A stretch of 64,000 nucleotides of DNA from Skeletonema tropicum (lineage: Eukaryota > Bacillariophyta > Thalassiosirophyceae > Thalassiosirales > Thalassiosiraceae), in contig CM074140.1 of assembly GCA_037178625.1 (NCBI GenBank), positions 2,046,001 to 2,110,000 of the forward strand, given 5' to 3'. Shown in pieces: positions 42,631 to 53,699 of this stretch; within the stretch, counting starts at the first letter, position 1; each line of letters begins with the position of its first letter. The notes under the pieces were generated by a model. The model did not search any database. It was not told where the DNA came from and was given only the letters and a program-made list of their open reading frames with translations. A program made the translations under genes and the position numbers.

Positions 42631-43399
42631 CAGCAAGTGAAATATTACACATTACTCGGTGCAAGCGACAAAAATAGATTGAACCACCATACCGCAACGT
42701 AAACAGTAATTCCTGTCAATACATGCCCAGTGTCATCGTCATTAAATCAACGAGCTGCAATCTCCTTGCGTCCGACAGAGCTACTTAAAAATATGATAGA
42801 CATACATTTTTCTTAAAAGATTTTTTGAATGCGCACAAGATGTGTGTCAAATAGAACAAGGCAAATTATATTGAATCACTTACTTTTGCGCCCCAACCGC
42901 TTCTTACAAACTGAGCATTTTGTCCCCCCATCAACTTCGGCTGTTTCTACGGGTAATGTTGTTGATGTGGTAGCAGCGTTGTCGTCTTCCATTCTTGACG
43001 GTGTTTCATTGATGAGACTTTGGGGAAATAAAGAAGTCTGTTATCTGCGCGGCGCGAGAGGAAATAATTTGAAATTCAGTAAGATCCCGATCTTTATCGC
43101 CATGTCTGTGGGGTGTGCAGTATAATTATGGCTTTTTATATTATTAGCGATTATGACATGGCTTTACCGAAATCTAACAGGAGGCTGAACTCATCTTCTT
43201 CGTTTTGCATAAACAGCACATGGCGCTGCATGTACAGTCGATGAAGTATGGTGGCGTGGTGATGACCAAGATAAATGATAGTATTATAGCAGAGTGCCCT
43301 TTAATTGCCAGCCACAAGAGAGATGATTAGGCATGCATTACATTTGATCAACACTAAACTCTGAAACAATACTCCCAAATAATAAAAAAAAAGAAAACC
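42631..43399. other. no supported gene
   Basis: A 98-codon plus-strand frame at 42829-43125 has no motif. A short A-run (43385-43393) precedes the next gene. Confidence 0.4.
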
Positions 43400-45043
43400 A
43401 TGGCAGCATCATCCACCCAGTACGAACCACCACCCAACTTGCCAACACCCACACAAAAGTTTGATGAAACCATTGACAATCTCAGTCGATCGACGCAATC
43501 CCTCTTACGAACGATGCGTCTCGATGTAGTGCTGCTAGGCTCGCAACAACAAGAGTCACAGAGTACACTTTCCAAATTGGAACAAGATTGGGAAATGTTG
43601 CAAAAGTTGTTGGAGCAGCAGAGAAAGAAGGAGGAGGAGGAGGGAGCGAGAGAAGGTGCAAGAGCAAGAGGAGGATAATGAAGAGAAGGAGACAACAACG
43701 ACTATTATCAAAGAAGAAAAGGACCAACTAGAGGGAGTTGTGGTAGTTGAATCTAGACGTGATGATACTAATCAAGAACAACCCATCCTGTCCGTGGATA
43801 ATCAAGAACAAAAGGCACCGTTCTTTAATCCGCAGACTAGACGACAGTCATCAACAATCGATTGGTCAGAGGAGGAATGTCAGGGGGGGGGAGATAATAC
43901 TAATGATCCAAACAATACTAATACTAATGACCAAGCAGGGGAGCAGCAGCAGCAGCTGGCAATACGGACTTTACAATTGTCGGATTATTCCCATCGATAT
44001 CCAATCCATCCTCCGACCATAGCAAATCGACCACGGCACGTTTGAATGGAAGTACTCTTGACTGGGGGACATATGATCATGTTGTCAATGATTTGGAAAA
44101 GGAAGATCGGGAAGCGAATCAATCTGCACCGCTTTCTCTGGATACCATGTTGAATAAGAATGATGATGATGATAATAATGATGATGCTGCTGGTGATAAT
44201 GATGATGATGATGATCTACCCCCAATAAAACGAATCTTTGGTTGGGGTCGACGAGGAGGAGGAGGAGACAATACGAAACGAGATAGCAAATTGTCCACTA
44301 ATTCGTCGTCGTCTACTACACCCACCACAACAACAACGGAATCATCCTCCTCCTCCTTTTTTGGAAGGAAACGAGGAGGAGTTGTTTCCATTACTACTAC
44401 TACCAATAAAAAACAAGAAGGGGGGGGAGGGGGGGATGATGCCGCATCAACAATTACGGAATGTACAACGAATACCAACCGTACCAACTTTTCATGGCAA
44501 TCCATATTTCGAAGAGATGGAGGTGGAAGCAATAATAATAACACTAGAGGAGGCACCACCACCAGTAGTGAAGAAAGGAAAGATGAAAAGAAGAACAACA
44601 ACAATAACGTACCACCACCACCACCGTCGTTGTCGTCAGCCAACACTACTACTCCCAATAAAGAAGATCTCTCGGAGGCAATTTCCACAATGCAAATCAA
44701 ACTCCGTGGGTGTGACTCTGCAGCATCATCATTACATCAACTTGTTTCCTTTCAGAAACGTCAAATAACTGACCTTCAACATGAAAGGAATCGATTGAAG
44801 GTACTATCCGAATTTGAGTCACTACGTGGTATATCGGAATTGGAGTCACTCGTAACCCAAGTGGAATCTGCGCGAGTCGAACGAGAGCGGAAAGAATTTT
44901 TGTTGGAAGAAGCGGAGAAGTGTCGATCAATCTTCGTGGATAAGGAGGAGAAGTTGAAGGAAGAGTTGGAGTGTATTCGAATGGAGTTGTTCATGTTGAA
45001 TATGCAACTTGGGACTGATGGCAGAGAATCGACAAACTTGTGA
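43400..45043 (+). CDS. coiled-coil, low-complexity protein in three frames
   Basis: Three successive plus-strand frames read as one protein. The first is 43400-43678 (MAASSTQYEPPPNLP..., then a heptad-like SKLEQDWEMLQKLLEQQRKKEEEE). The second is about 43650-43950 (EREKVQEQEEDNEEKETTTT..., Asn-rich). The third is about 43945-45043. Dropping one G of the GGAGGG at about 43645 joins the first two into one acidic helix. The second and third change frame in a CAGCAG/G-rich stretch near 43930-43960; the third is natural upstream of its first ATG (FPSISNPSSDHSKSTTARLNGSTLDWG). The C-terminus is a strong coiled coil (LSEAISTMQIKL...LEELECIRMELFMLNMQL). Long Asp, Asn, Thr and Gly runs fill the centre. 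Not recognised; indel errors in simple repeats are a likely cause of the breaks. Confidence 0.52.
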
Positions 45044-45258
45044 TGATGATGTGTGGTTTGTCACGGTCTCTCGAGCGTGACAATTTACATGTCAGTTTGT
45101 GACGAGACCTGAAGTGTGAGTTTTTCGAGTGATTTTAAATTTTTCGTTCGTCTCCGCCCAAACTCGTGTCGGCTCTACGGAATGATACTGGACAGAGTGG
45201 GCACTTACACTTGATACGAATGAAATAAAACAGTAAATTTATATAATTATCAATCTAT

Positions 45259-46440
45259 TCATCGTACAGTTCCATCGACTGCGTCAGTTTCTTCACTTTT
45301 GATCTTGTGACGTTCGTTTTGGTGGATTTTCAGTGCACGTTCTCCGATAAATCGCTGTCTACATCCACAACAAACATGAATTCGTGTATCCATCTTCATG
45401 TAAGCACTGCGCAATGCCTCATCTTCGTGTTCAAAGTCATCCTGAACTCGAAGTGACGGGCATTCATTCATCTGTAATTCCCAATCAAGCAATACCTCCT
45501 CCTCCTGCTGCTCTTCATTTTCTTCTTCCTGAGGAGCTTCTTCTACAGCGGTCGGCTGCTGTGTCCTAACGACTTTGGCACGCTTCGATTTTGTAGCCTT
45601 CAACATGGCTTTAATACCTCCCCATATCCACGAGGCGCTTTCAAATTGTAAAGCTTTCATTATCAATTCGTTTCGACGTTTCCCTCTCACTTGGCAGTGC
45701 CTCCTCGACATCTTATTCCTTCTTGGGCGAAAACTCTCAATACTCTCCTCCGCCACATCACCAATACAGCGCCATAACTTGAGTGTGTTCACCAATACAT
45801 CCGATAGCAGAGTGAACCATTTTAATTTGGTCGGTTCATCACTGCCGTCATCATCTCCCTTCTGTCTCCTCAGATTTGGTGTCTGACCAGCAGATCTTGG
45901 GCGGAAGCTAACTTTTTTCGCAGTCGATACCAGCGCTGTTTTCTGTCTCTGTTTGCCTCGGGTTTTGTTGTAGCCATCCTCTCTCTTTCTTTCTTTGAGG
46001 AACTTTTGAAGACGCTTCTTACTCCCTTCCCATAATTCAGTTTCATCATCAATGCCAAATGTCTCGGTCGGCGTGAGTCCCTGGACGTGGAAAAGTTGTT
46101 CTGTATCATTTGACAGTGAGCAAGCAATGTGGGTTGCTTTACCATCACTTCCAATATTGAGGTGTATGAAACGATCCATGCCATTTTCACACTCCCCGTA
46201 TACATCCTCGTATGGAATACAAATCTGCCCCGTTTTCGTCTCAAAAGCAGATTCCATCATGAATACGTCTACTTCTTTCATGCTGTTATTGCTTTCGTCG
46301 TATCCACACACCATGTTGAGAGGATCTTTCAAGGCTTCAAATTTGTGCCACGTTTCCATCACATTATCATTCCAGCCGACAATTTGAGCAATTGCCCTCC
46401 GCAGTGGGGCGTAAACCTTGAAGTTTTTGAAGACTTCCAT
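45259..46440 (-). CDS. C2H2 zinc-finger protein, otherwise unknown
   Basis: Single exon, 393 residues. A single C2H2 finger lies near the C-terminus (CCGCRQRFIGERALKIHQNERH). The N-terminal 140 residues look folded (VYAPLRRAIAQIVGWNDNVMETWHKFEALKD, ...GLTPTETFGIDDETELWEGSKK). The middle is basic (several RRxK/KRR clusters) and then acidic (EEENEEQQEEE). One finger alone is rarely enough for specific DNA binding, so a nuclear or RNA-related role is only a guess. The family is not recognised. Confidence 0.72.
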   Translation of the reverse strand: MEVFKNFKVYAPLRRAIAQIVGWNDNVMETWHKFEALKDPLNMVCGYDESNNSMKEVDVFMMESAFETKTGQICIPYEDVYGECENGMDRFIHLNIGSDGKATHIACSLSNDTEQLFHVQGLTPTETFGIDDETELWEGSKKRLQKFLKERKREDGYNKTRGKQRQKTALVSTAKKVSFRPRSAGQTPNLRRQKGDDDGSDEPTKLKWFTLLSDVLVNTLKLWRCIGDVAEESIESFRPRRNKMSRRHCQVRGKRRNELIMKALQFESASWIWGGIKAMLKATKSKRAKVVRTQQPTAVEEAPQEEENEEQQEEEVLLDWELQMNECPSLRVQDDFEHEDEALRSAYMKMDTRIHVCCGCRQRFIGERALKIHQNERHKIKSEETDAVDGTVR

Positions 46441-47008
46441 TGCAATACTTTCACACTACCCGCGAAATAGAAGAGGCTACAGCCGAAGCAGAATGTTACG
46501 GGTGGACGGATTCACGATATCTTTATGAGGGGGGTGATGAGAGGACTCTCTCCAGCACCAGCAGTGGAGACACTGATATTTGGACTAAACGCAGAAGATT
46601 TTATGCACATGAAATATGGAACTGGTGACTAGGCATTGTTGATTTTGCCGGCACCTCAAAATGTTGGGCCCATCATGTTGGCAAAGGGTAGTAGCGTCAA
46701 ATTTGGTTGGGTTTTCGAGGTGCCGGCATAATGGTGATGACGGCCTATGGGTCTGAAAAGGGGTAATGATTCGCTAACAACGTGCTAGTTAATTCCGCGC
46801 AACAGGGTGTCAAAAAAGGTTTTTTTGAGTTTTTTTTTTTAAATCGAGTTGGCCTCGTTTTCATGTAAATGTCCGTTCGCGACCCTCTCGAGAGACCGTG
46901 TTGTTCTGTAAACTTTTTGTGTCTAGCGTGAATAATATTTCTTAAAATAGTGCAACATTACTTCTTATCATCATGAAAATGCAAGATTACTCTCTCTCTC
47001 TCTCTCTC
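46441..47008. other. intergenic with a short hairpin element and a CT microsatellite
   Basis: Contains the inverted repeat listed at 46647-46727, T-rich runs near 46820-46845 and a (CT) run at about 46989-47008. The CT run abuts the 3' end of the adenosine kinase gene. Confidence 0.5.
46647..46727. repeat. 81-bp inverted-repeat element
   Basis: GCCGGCACCTC (46647-46657) and GAGGTGCCGGC (46717-46727) are exact inverses. The segment could be a very small MITE or a hairpin. No clear target duplication is seen. Confidence 0.5.
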
Positions 47009-48124
47009 TTAAAGCTTGAGCTCACATGGTTTGGTCAAAGTAGTTCCAGATTGCTGAATGATAAACCGAGCAGCCTCATGACCAAGCTCAACACTATCAC
47101 CAACACTCTTCTCAGCCAAAAGACCAGCCAAGAACCCTCCCACAAAGGCATCACCAGCTCCATTGGTATCCACAAGATCTTCCTTGGGCAATGGTACAAC
47201 CTTGTACTCTTCCACCTTCCCATCATGCGCCACAATCGTCGAGGATGATCCCTGAGTAAAGATCACATAACGCTTCTTGGCCTCATTCTTCTTTGGACTG
47301 GCGGCAATTTTCAAAGCAATCTCTTTCAAATCAGTTCCAAGCTCGTGCTTCTTCCCGTACGCTTCGGCCTCACTTTCATTACAGAATACAAAGTCGGCAT
47401 ACTCCAAGGCAGTGGCAACCTGATCGGCAAAGAAGTCAATAATGAATGGAGCTGAAAGGTTCAAGCAGAAAGTCTTGTTATTGGCAACCGAATGCTCGGC
47501 AATAATCTTCAACGCATCCACTGATACAGTAAGGAAGAATCCAGCAATGTAGTACAAACTAGCACTCTCATAAATCGCCTTGGACTCCTCCGTCTCCAAG
47601 TGTGAAGGCTTGAAGTTATTGGCCGCGGCAAGATTGGCAATCAGACACCGCTCTCCATCCTTCACGAGTACGGCACATGTTCCTGTGGGGGTAGTCTCAT
47701 CCTTCATGTAATGGACACAAACGCCATCGGCGGCAGCACACTCCTCGAGCTGCTTACCGAACGAATCATTCCCCACACATCCAAAGTAGGCAGTCTGACC
47801 AGGTTTGCCATTGGCAGTCATGATCCATTGTGCAACACGGATGGAGTTTTGTGTCGCCCCGCCGGCAATGTATTGTGGGGAGTAGTTGTCGACAAGTTCT
47901 TTGTAGATGGGAAGGTGTTTGTCCTCGGCGAGGATGGCGTTGTCTACCTTGACGTCGTATTTGTCGAGGATGTCTTGGTTGACGTCGGCGGAGATGTCGA
48001 GGAGGGGATTGCCCATGCCTACGAGGGAGCCTGTGAACTTGGTCATTGTTGATAGGAGGTGTTGGTGGTGGTAGTGGTGAGCTGATCTGCGTACGAGTTG
48101 TGTGGTCTTTGATAAGAGCGTCAT
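47009..48124 (-). CDS. ADK: adenosine kinase (PfkB family)
   Basis: Single exon, 371 residues. Adenosine kinase features are seen throughout: GSLVGMGNPLLDISADV, an AGGATQNSIRVAQW (nucleoside-binding Gly region), YFGCVGNDSFGKQL, LAAANNF, and the PfkB signature DTNGAGDAFVGGF with the catalytic Asp of GAGD. It phosphorylates adenosine to AMP with ATP and supports the purine salvage and methyl cycles. The ATG at 48124 adds 26 residues (MTLLSKTTQLVRRSAHHYHHQHLLST), basic and without acids, as in a mitochondrial presequence. The internal ATG at 48046 gives the standard cytosolic start. Dual targeting is possible. Divergent from the F-box gene, with 236 bp between. Confidence 0.95.
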   Translation of the reverse strand: MTLLSKTTQLVRRSAHHYHHQHLLSTMTKFTGSLVGMGNPLLDISADVNQDILDKYDVKVDNAILAEDKHLPIYKELVDNYSPQYIAGGATQNSIRVAQWIMTANGKPGQTAYFGCVGNDSFGKQLEECAAADGVCVHYMKDETTPTGTCAVLVKDGERCLIANLAAANNFKPSHLETEESKAIYESASLYYIAGFFLTVSVDALKIIAEHSVANNKTFCLNLSAPFIIDFFADQVATALEYADFVFCNESEAEAYGKKHELGTDLKEIALKIAASPKKNEAKKRYVIFTQGSSSTIVAHDGKVEEYKVVPLPKEDLVDTNGAGDAFVGGFLAGLLAEKSVGDSVELGHEAARFIIQQSGTTLTKPCELKL

Positions 48125-48360
48125 TTTGAGAAAAAGATAAGAGGAGGATATTTTTGAGGTTTCTACGGAGATAGGAATTAGTACAGAACGTGCTGGCCTA
48201 ATAAAGGTGGGATCGTAAACTGTTGCTTTCCTGACTTCTCTCCTCTCCCCCAATCTTTTCTTTCACTTGATCTTTGCTCTTTGCCTCCACAACTTTTCAA
48301 GCTCACATATAACATGTTCGATGTCAACCAACCTCACATCGGAGCATACTATACAACATA

Positions 48361-50033
48361 ATGGGCAACAGAAGCAGCACACTATCCCTTCCTTGGGGAG
48401 GAGAAGGTATCGCAGCAAAGACCAACAAGCGTAAGCGAGAAGACAGTAGCGATCCCGCTGAGCTTCGTTTACCAAGGCCAAAGCAGTCGCCGGTGTCATC
48501 GATGCAAAAGCAGCAGCCCGGTATCGTCGTGCGTGACACTAATGAATCACCCTCCTTCTCCACCATACCAGAGAGCATACTGCTTCACATTTTCAGTTTT
48601 ATTTTAAAGCCACAAAAAGGTATGATCAGAGATAATATTTTGGCAGCACAGCTTGCTCTTGAGAACACATGTCACAGATTCTCTACTCTTCTCCGCAAAG
48701 ACTCTACTATAAAGTTACTTTACGAGGGACTCCTGTCAGGCGTTCAGTTCAACTATCAAGTGGACAGTGAGCGTGAGAAACTGTTTCTTAAATGGAGGAT
48801 TGCGACAATTCGACATTTCCAAAGCAAGACGGATAAGATCATTTGTCATCACATGGGCGGAGCTGATGGGGTTCGCACTATTGTGGACAAAATGCTGGTA
48901 AAGATGGAGGTGCCACGAGACGATGATAGTATAACATATATCAGGGCACCTCTGGTATCCTGATAATGGGTTCAAATTGTTTCTCAGGGGGGATAGTATT
49001 GCGTATCTAACTCAAGTGGTGGAGCAGAACATGCTAAATAGATTGAATAGTGTCATGAAAGCAGCCATATATCGTTCTCATCCTCCAAGTAGCAATTCGT
49101 ATCCAACAGTTTGCCTTGAAGATCTATTATTCGTTGATTTGATTCGTGAATCTGATTTACAATTGTATACCGTCCGAGGTGGACGATATGAAGTGAACAG
49201 CAGTAGTAGACTATCATCCGCTGGATAATTCGGACAACATGTGGAAGTGGCAGCACGAGGAGTGTACCGCGGAAGATGTTATTGGAGCGGAGCAAAAGCA
49301 ACGCATGGTTAGAGCTATTGCAAGTCGTGCTGGAATTGTCAAGCTGACAGGAAACGCCTTTGACTGTATTGCAGCAGAAATCTTGCATTCGATGGCAGTA
49401 ATTGTCATTCATGCATTCGAGGCCTCCAAGTCCCTATGGTGTCATGACGAAAATATTGGGTCCTATTGGGATGATGATTATGAAGGTTATTTTTATGCCG
49501 ATGTTGATGATGATACCATTGGTGAAGAGGACGAAGATAATAGCTCTCTTTCTTCGGAACAGAGTAAGGAGGTAGAGGTAGAGGTTGATTACTCAAACCA
49601 GCCTCCACCTCCTCGGGAGACGGTTCATGAGGATGAGGAAGGCAAGCAGCTCTGTGTCATTATCCCGCGCCAGATCAAAGATGCAGCTGTTCGTATTGGT
49701 ATGAAGCCACTTCTTGATGACCAAGGCTGGGAGGCAGGTGAGGATCGAACGAAGCATGAGGAAGTGGAAGAAGCAATTTTAATGTACAAGTCATCCTCGG
49801 AAGATGAAGAGAGCTTAGATGAGTCATCCTCGGAAGATGAAGAGAGTTCAGATGAAGAGAGTGGTGATGTTGCGGAGGACTATGGCCAAGAATGTTATTG
49901 TGATGATTGTTTAGAGGGCTGTCTCGACGAGGATGCCAATAGTGCTGGTGAATTGGGCGACCATGCATCCGAAGCTGAAGAGGATGACGCCAGTTTCAAC
50001 GTCAGAGAGGTCGTAGAGGTAGTTGGTATTTAG
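48361..50033 (+). pseudogene. F-box protein with histone-fold-like domain, broken by frameshifts
   Basis: Three frames read as one protein. The first (from 48361) has a basic leader and an F-box-like segment (SFSTIPESILLHIFSFI...LALENTCHRFSTLL). It shifts near 48940 into a frame reading LWYPDNGFKLFLRGDSIAYLTQVVEQNML...YPTVCLEDLLFVDLIRESDLQLYTVRGG. That shifts near 49200 into VVDYHPLDNSDNMWKWQHEE. The third part contains QRMVRAIASRAGIVKLTGNAFDCIAAEILHSMAVIVIHAFEAS, which follows the helix1-loop-helix2 pattern of histone folds (compare IxRxAxxxGxxRxSxDAxxxLAxxLExxxxxIxxxAxxxA). The C-terminus is acidic (SSSEDEESLDESSSEDEE). F-box proteins recruit substrates to SCF ubiquitin ligases. Both breaks are small indels and no intron fits, so it is a recent pseudogene or has assembly indels. 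Confidence 0.68.
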
Positions 50034-50529
50034 AATCTCGTTGCAGGTAATGATGAGATTGTAGGTGAGAATATTGCATGACTTTGATAGTCATTCTTCT
50101 TTGAGCTACTGAGTGAGTTTGACTTATTAGGATGAAAGAGAGATGGATTTATGATGATGCGCGGTATCCAGATCATATATCAAGCACATTGAGAGTTACA
50201 ATTCCCATTGCATTAGTTTACAATTACGAAACGTCATGAAATGAGCCTATAGTCTTATTGAGTAAGAACGACTTGCCAATTTGACTCGTTCTCAACTGAG
50301 TACGCTTCATCACTGCAACATAGACATTGTATGGATGCATCAAAGAGATGGTATAAAACAGGCTACTTCATCTAAATTAACACATCATTATAGGAATCAC
50401 ATTTAGCTATGCTGCTCAACATTTTCAGTTTTGTTCGGAGGGAGGCTGAGAAAAAAGATACTTTCAGATATCAAAGATGCTATTGGCATTGCAGGTTATA
50501 AGTATTGATACTTGAGAAAACATGTCAAG
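50034..50529. other. no recognisable gene
   Basis: The segment at 50400-50470 (gctgctcaacattttcagttttgttcg) resembles the F-box coding segment at 48580-48602 (ctgcttcacattttcagttttat), suggesting a small remnant of a related F-box gene. Confidence 0.4.
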
Positions 50530-51274
50530 TCAAACCATGAGCCGCTTCTGGTGGCCCATTAAAGTTGTCAGCGATACTACACTATCACGTTAGCACTGCC
50601 CAGACACAATGCGCAGCTATTAGAAGCGATGCTACAACCACGTAGCTGATCTGAGAGGTCCAATATGGGCTGGCCGGCAGCAACACATTCAAGTGCCACA
50701 TCGTCTCAACCATCATCAATATTCGCATGAGCCGCTTCTAGATGCCCATTATACTTGACGGTATAGTATACAAGCGCATTAGTACTGCGTGGAAGGATTG
50801 CATGCGTAGAAGCGATGCTACAGTCTTGTAGCTGATCTGAGAGGTCCAGTGTGGGCTGGCCGGCAGCACCGCATTCTACCTAATCGTATCTATCGTCGTC
50901 AGTACGCTTATGAGCCGCTTCTAGCGGCCCATTATAGTCTTTAGTGATACGATACAAGCACATTTGTATCGCTCAGACGTTTGGCGTGCGTAGAAGCGAT
51001 GCTACAGCCTCGTAGCTGATTTGAGAGGTTCAGTACGGGCTGGCCAGCAGCACCATATTCTACCAAATGGGATCTATCGTCATCAATATGCGCATGAGCC
51101 GCTTCTAGAGGCCCATTATACTTGGCGGCAATAGGGACAAAGTAAATTAGAGCTGCTCAGTGGGATAGCTGACGTAGAAGCGACTCTGCAACGTTGTAGC
51201 TGATCCGATAGGTCCAATTTTAGCCGGCCGGCAGCACCACATTTAACTACAACATCGTATCGATCGCCATCAAC
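50530..51274. repeat. four diverged satellite monomers
   Basis: Monomers related to the 9.3-20 kb array recur at the same period. Core strings begin near 50626, 50812 and 50996 (186 and 184 bp apart), with a poorer copy near 51173. Shared blocks are gatgctac-N6-gtagctgat, gaggtccaRt, gggctggccggcag and gagccgcttctag. They differ from each other and from the main array much more than the array copies do among themselves, so they look older. The array ends inside a monomer at the start of the following pseudogene. Confidence 0.9.
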
Positions 51275-52090
51275 ATGGAGAAGATTGCAAAGAAGCCACC
51301 CGCTGCTGCCGCAGCGGCTGCTGCGAAGGAGTCTGGAAAGGATGACAAGGCTGTCCTTTCTGTAGACAATGACATGCTGAGTGTGTGGATGGCTGCTCAA
51401 GAGAAAGAGGTTGCTTAAGAAGACTGAGGATTCTAGCCATCCTTAGAAAGAAGGTCAAGGGATCATCAAAGAAGAAGGATGAGGCAAAGGCGGAATAAGG
51501 GGAAGAGTAGTGCCAAAAAGCCATCGGCCCCCCGATGAAGATATATCAGCCAGGAAGAAAAGCCAAAACTGCTGCTGGTTCGGAGGCAACCAAAGCATCC
51601 AAGAAGAAGCGTAAGGCTTCCTCAATTGATGACAAAACTGTCGATGCTTCCAAATCTCCCAGCAGGAAGAAGGCGAAAGCGTCAAAGATGCTAGAAAGAA
51701 ATCAGCAGCAGCCACCCTAGAAAGCCGAGACCGAGAAGAAGACACGTGGTCCAAAGCGCAAAGATTACGACGACATCCCCCCTCTGAACCAGCGGCAGAT
51801 TTCCAGGAAGGGTTGACTTCGAAGAATATCCCCCGCTCTGTTGGTGACAAGTAGTATGATCAACGGTGGTATTCACCAGGTGGCACGACGTTCAATACGA
51901 AGAAGGGAGCTACGATGTTTAAAGAGTTTGTCAAGGATGGAAATGATGAAGCAACGTGTACAAGCTCTTTAAGCAGACAGAGAAGGAGGCAAAGGAGGAG
52001 AGAAAGGCAAAGAAGGAGGCAGATGCAAAGAAGAAGAAAATGGAGGTGGTAGAGTCAAAATTTTTGAAGGAAGTGTTCGTGATTTCGTAA
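51275..52090 (+). pseudogene. relic of a Lys/Ala-rich basic protein
   Basis: From the ATG at 51275 the sequence reads MEKIAKKPPAAAAAAAAKESGK... and stops at 51416. Further pieces in shifting frames follow: a K/R/S-rich part at 51535-51720 (KKKRKASSIDDKTVDASKS), RWYSPGGTTFNTKKGATMFKEFVKDGNDEAT, and VYKLFKQTEKEAKEERKAKKEADAKKKK...FLKEVFVIS ending at 52090. At least two stops and one frameshift separate the pieces. It looks like a decayed nuclear-type basic protein. The family is not identified. Confidence 0.55.
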
Positions 52091-52256
52091 ATTATTTCAA
52101 GTGTATGTTAACTTTGGATTGTCTCTTCTCTAGGCACAGGGCATTTTGCGTTGGTGCACCGGATGACTTCTTTTGCCATCGTTTGCAGTCAGACAATGCC
52201 GAGGCTTCCTCTCTTTCTCATGCTTCCTCCTCGGCGCAAGAGCTGTTGTCTGCACT

Positions 52257-53424
52257 CTATGGCAGGTAAGGAAAGCAAGGGAAGACAGTCTCGACCACAA
52301 TGTCTGTAGCCCTGAGGGCAAAAGGTGCATAGTATTTTGAAAGCCGATCATGTATTACCTTCCTACTCGTTGCCCCCATTTCAAAGGCAGGCAGTTCGAG
52401 GAAAGGGAGGACATTCTTGATCACAACACTCATATCTGCCCCACAAGCCACACGACGCTCTGCTCTTGCAGGCACAGAGGCAGTGATTGCTTGTGAAGCC
52501 TTGTGCTTCTTATTCACATGATGAGCGGTGTTATCCCCTGCCCCCTCTACTACTTCTTCAGACGGCTTATCACTTTCACAAAGACTCTTCTTCCAGAAAG
52601 CAAGCTCCAACGTCGTAGCGGCCTCATTTTTTAAGAAGTGACGATGCTGCGTTCTATAGCTGATAAGTTTTTCAAGCACCCGTTCAATCCACCTTCGTAT
52701 CTCTTGTGTCTTCTCCTCGTTACCCCAGTCGTCATCAGCACGATAATAACCGAAAGGGGCATCGGGGAGAATCTGACTGATAGAATCAATTTCTTTATTC
52801 ATATCATCCCTCCAATCCTCCAATTGTAAAAAAGCGACTGTCTCACGTAGCGCCTCTCCTGCAACCAGATCAACGTGCTTCAACATTTTACACCCAATGA
52901 AGATATAATTGTGACTGATTCTGCCATTTTTCAATGGGATGGTAATTCGTTCCATGGAGGTGCATTCAGCGAATGCCAATCCTTCAATTGTTTCCAGCTT
53001 GTCACTAAAAATCGCACTAGTGAGAGCTGCACAGTTAAGGAATGCATAGCCCCTAACGACCCTAACGGATGAAAGGTCGATACTACCCAAAGACTCGCAG
53101 TGTGCGAATGCTGCTTCCTCAACTATTTCCAGTTTGCCACATTCGACATCTGTGAGGGCGGGACACTGAAAGTGAAAGAATGCACTACTCTCAACTACTG
53201 TTACGCCTCGCATAACAACTTTTGTCAGCCGGGGGCAGAGTTCGAATGCATCTTCTCCAATTTTTCCGACATTATCGTGGCAAATGACTTCCTCGATGTT
53301 ATCATGGTCAGCGAATGTCCTCGCAGGAATGGTGTCGATGGATTCATCAATGAAGATATGAGTGATGAGTGGCACCACGAGGAATATCTGAATGAGGTCC
53401 CGTGTAGGTAAATTCCACTACCAT
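52257..53424 (-). CDS. BspA-type leucine-rich repeat protein (diatom family), 7-bp duplication near the start
   Basis: The main frame (53378 to 52257) has about five LRR_5 repeats, for example HIFIDESIDTIPARTFADHDNIEEV, KIGEDAFELCPRLTKVVMRGV and IVEEAAFAHCESLGSIDLSSV. The conserved family tail follows: HVDLVAGEALRETVAFLQLEDWRDDMNKEID...EIRRWIERVLEKL...TTLELAFWK. The expected N-terminus MVVEFTYTGPHSDIPRGAT is present in another frame from the ATG at 53424. The two frames would join exactly (...RGATHIFIDES) if one copy of a tandem CACTCAT (minus strand, near 53360-53375) were absent. The gene is therefore disrupted by a 7-bp duplication or a read error. These LRRs are thought to mediate binding; the partner is unknown. 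An upstream small frame (MAATSPFLPPKRTTERF, ATG near 53529) may be another exon. Confidence 0.76.
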
Positions 53425-53699
53425 ATCGTCACGTCACCAGTACTATACTTAAAAGAGCGTACTTATTGGGGAGATTGAAACGTTCGGTGGTTCTCTTAGG
53501 AGGTAAGAATGGAGAGGTAGCGGCCATTGATTCTGGCTATTACATTGCTCACTGCTTATGCTATGTCTCTCCTATGTTATATACTGTCTCTGTGTAGTGT
53601 GCTCGGTCGCTCTAATAGATTTAGATGGTTTTGATTAACAAGCTATGAATTCCTACGTATTGAGGAAAGATACAAGATACGGAATCCTCGTAGTAGATA

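Noticed and set aside
44119..44700. Minus-strand 193-codon open frame rich in Val/Leu/Ser
   Set aside because: Antisense of the Asp/Asn/Thr-rich region of the coiled-coil gene; composition only reflects simple repeats.
47711..48052. Plus-strand 113-codon frame
   Set aside because: Lies wholly antisense to adenosine kinase and has no motif.
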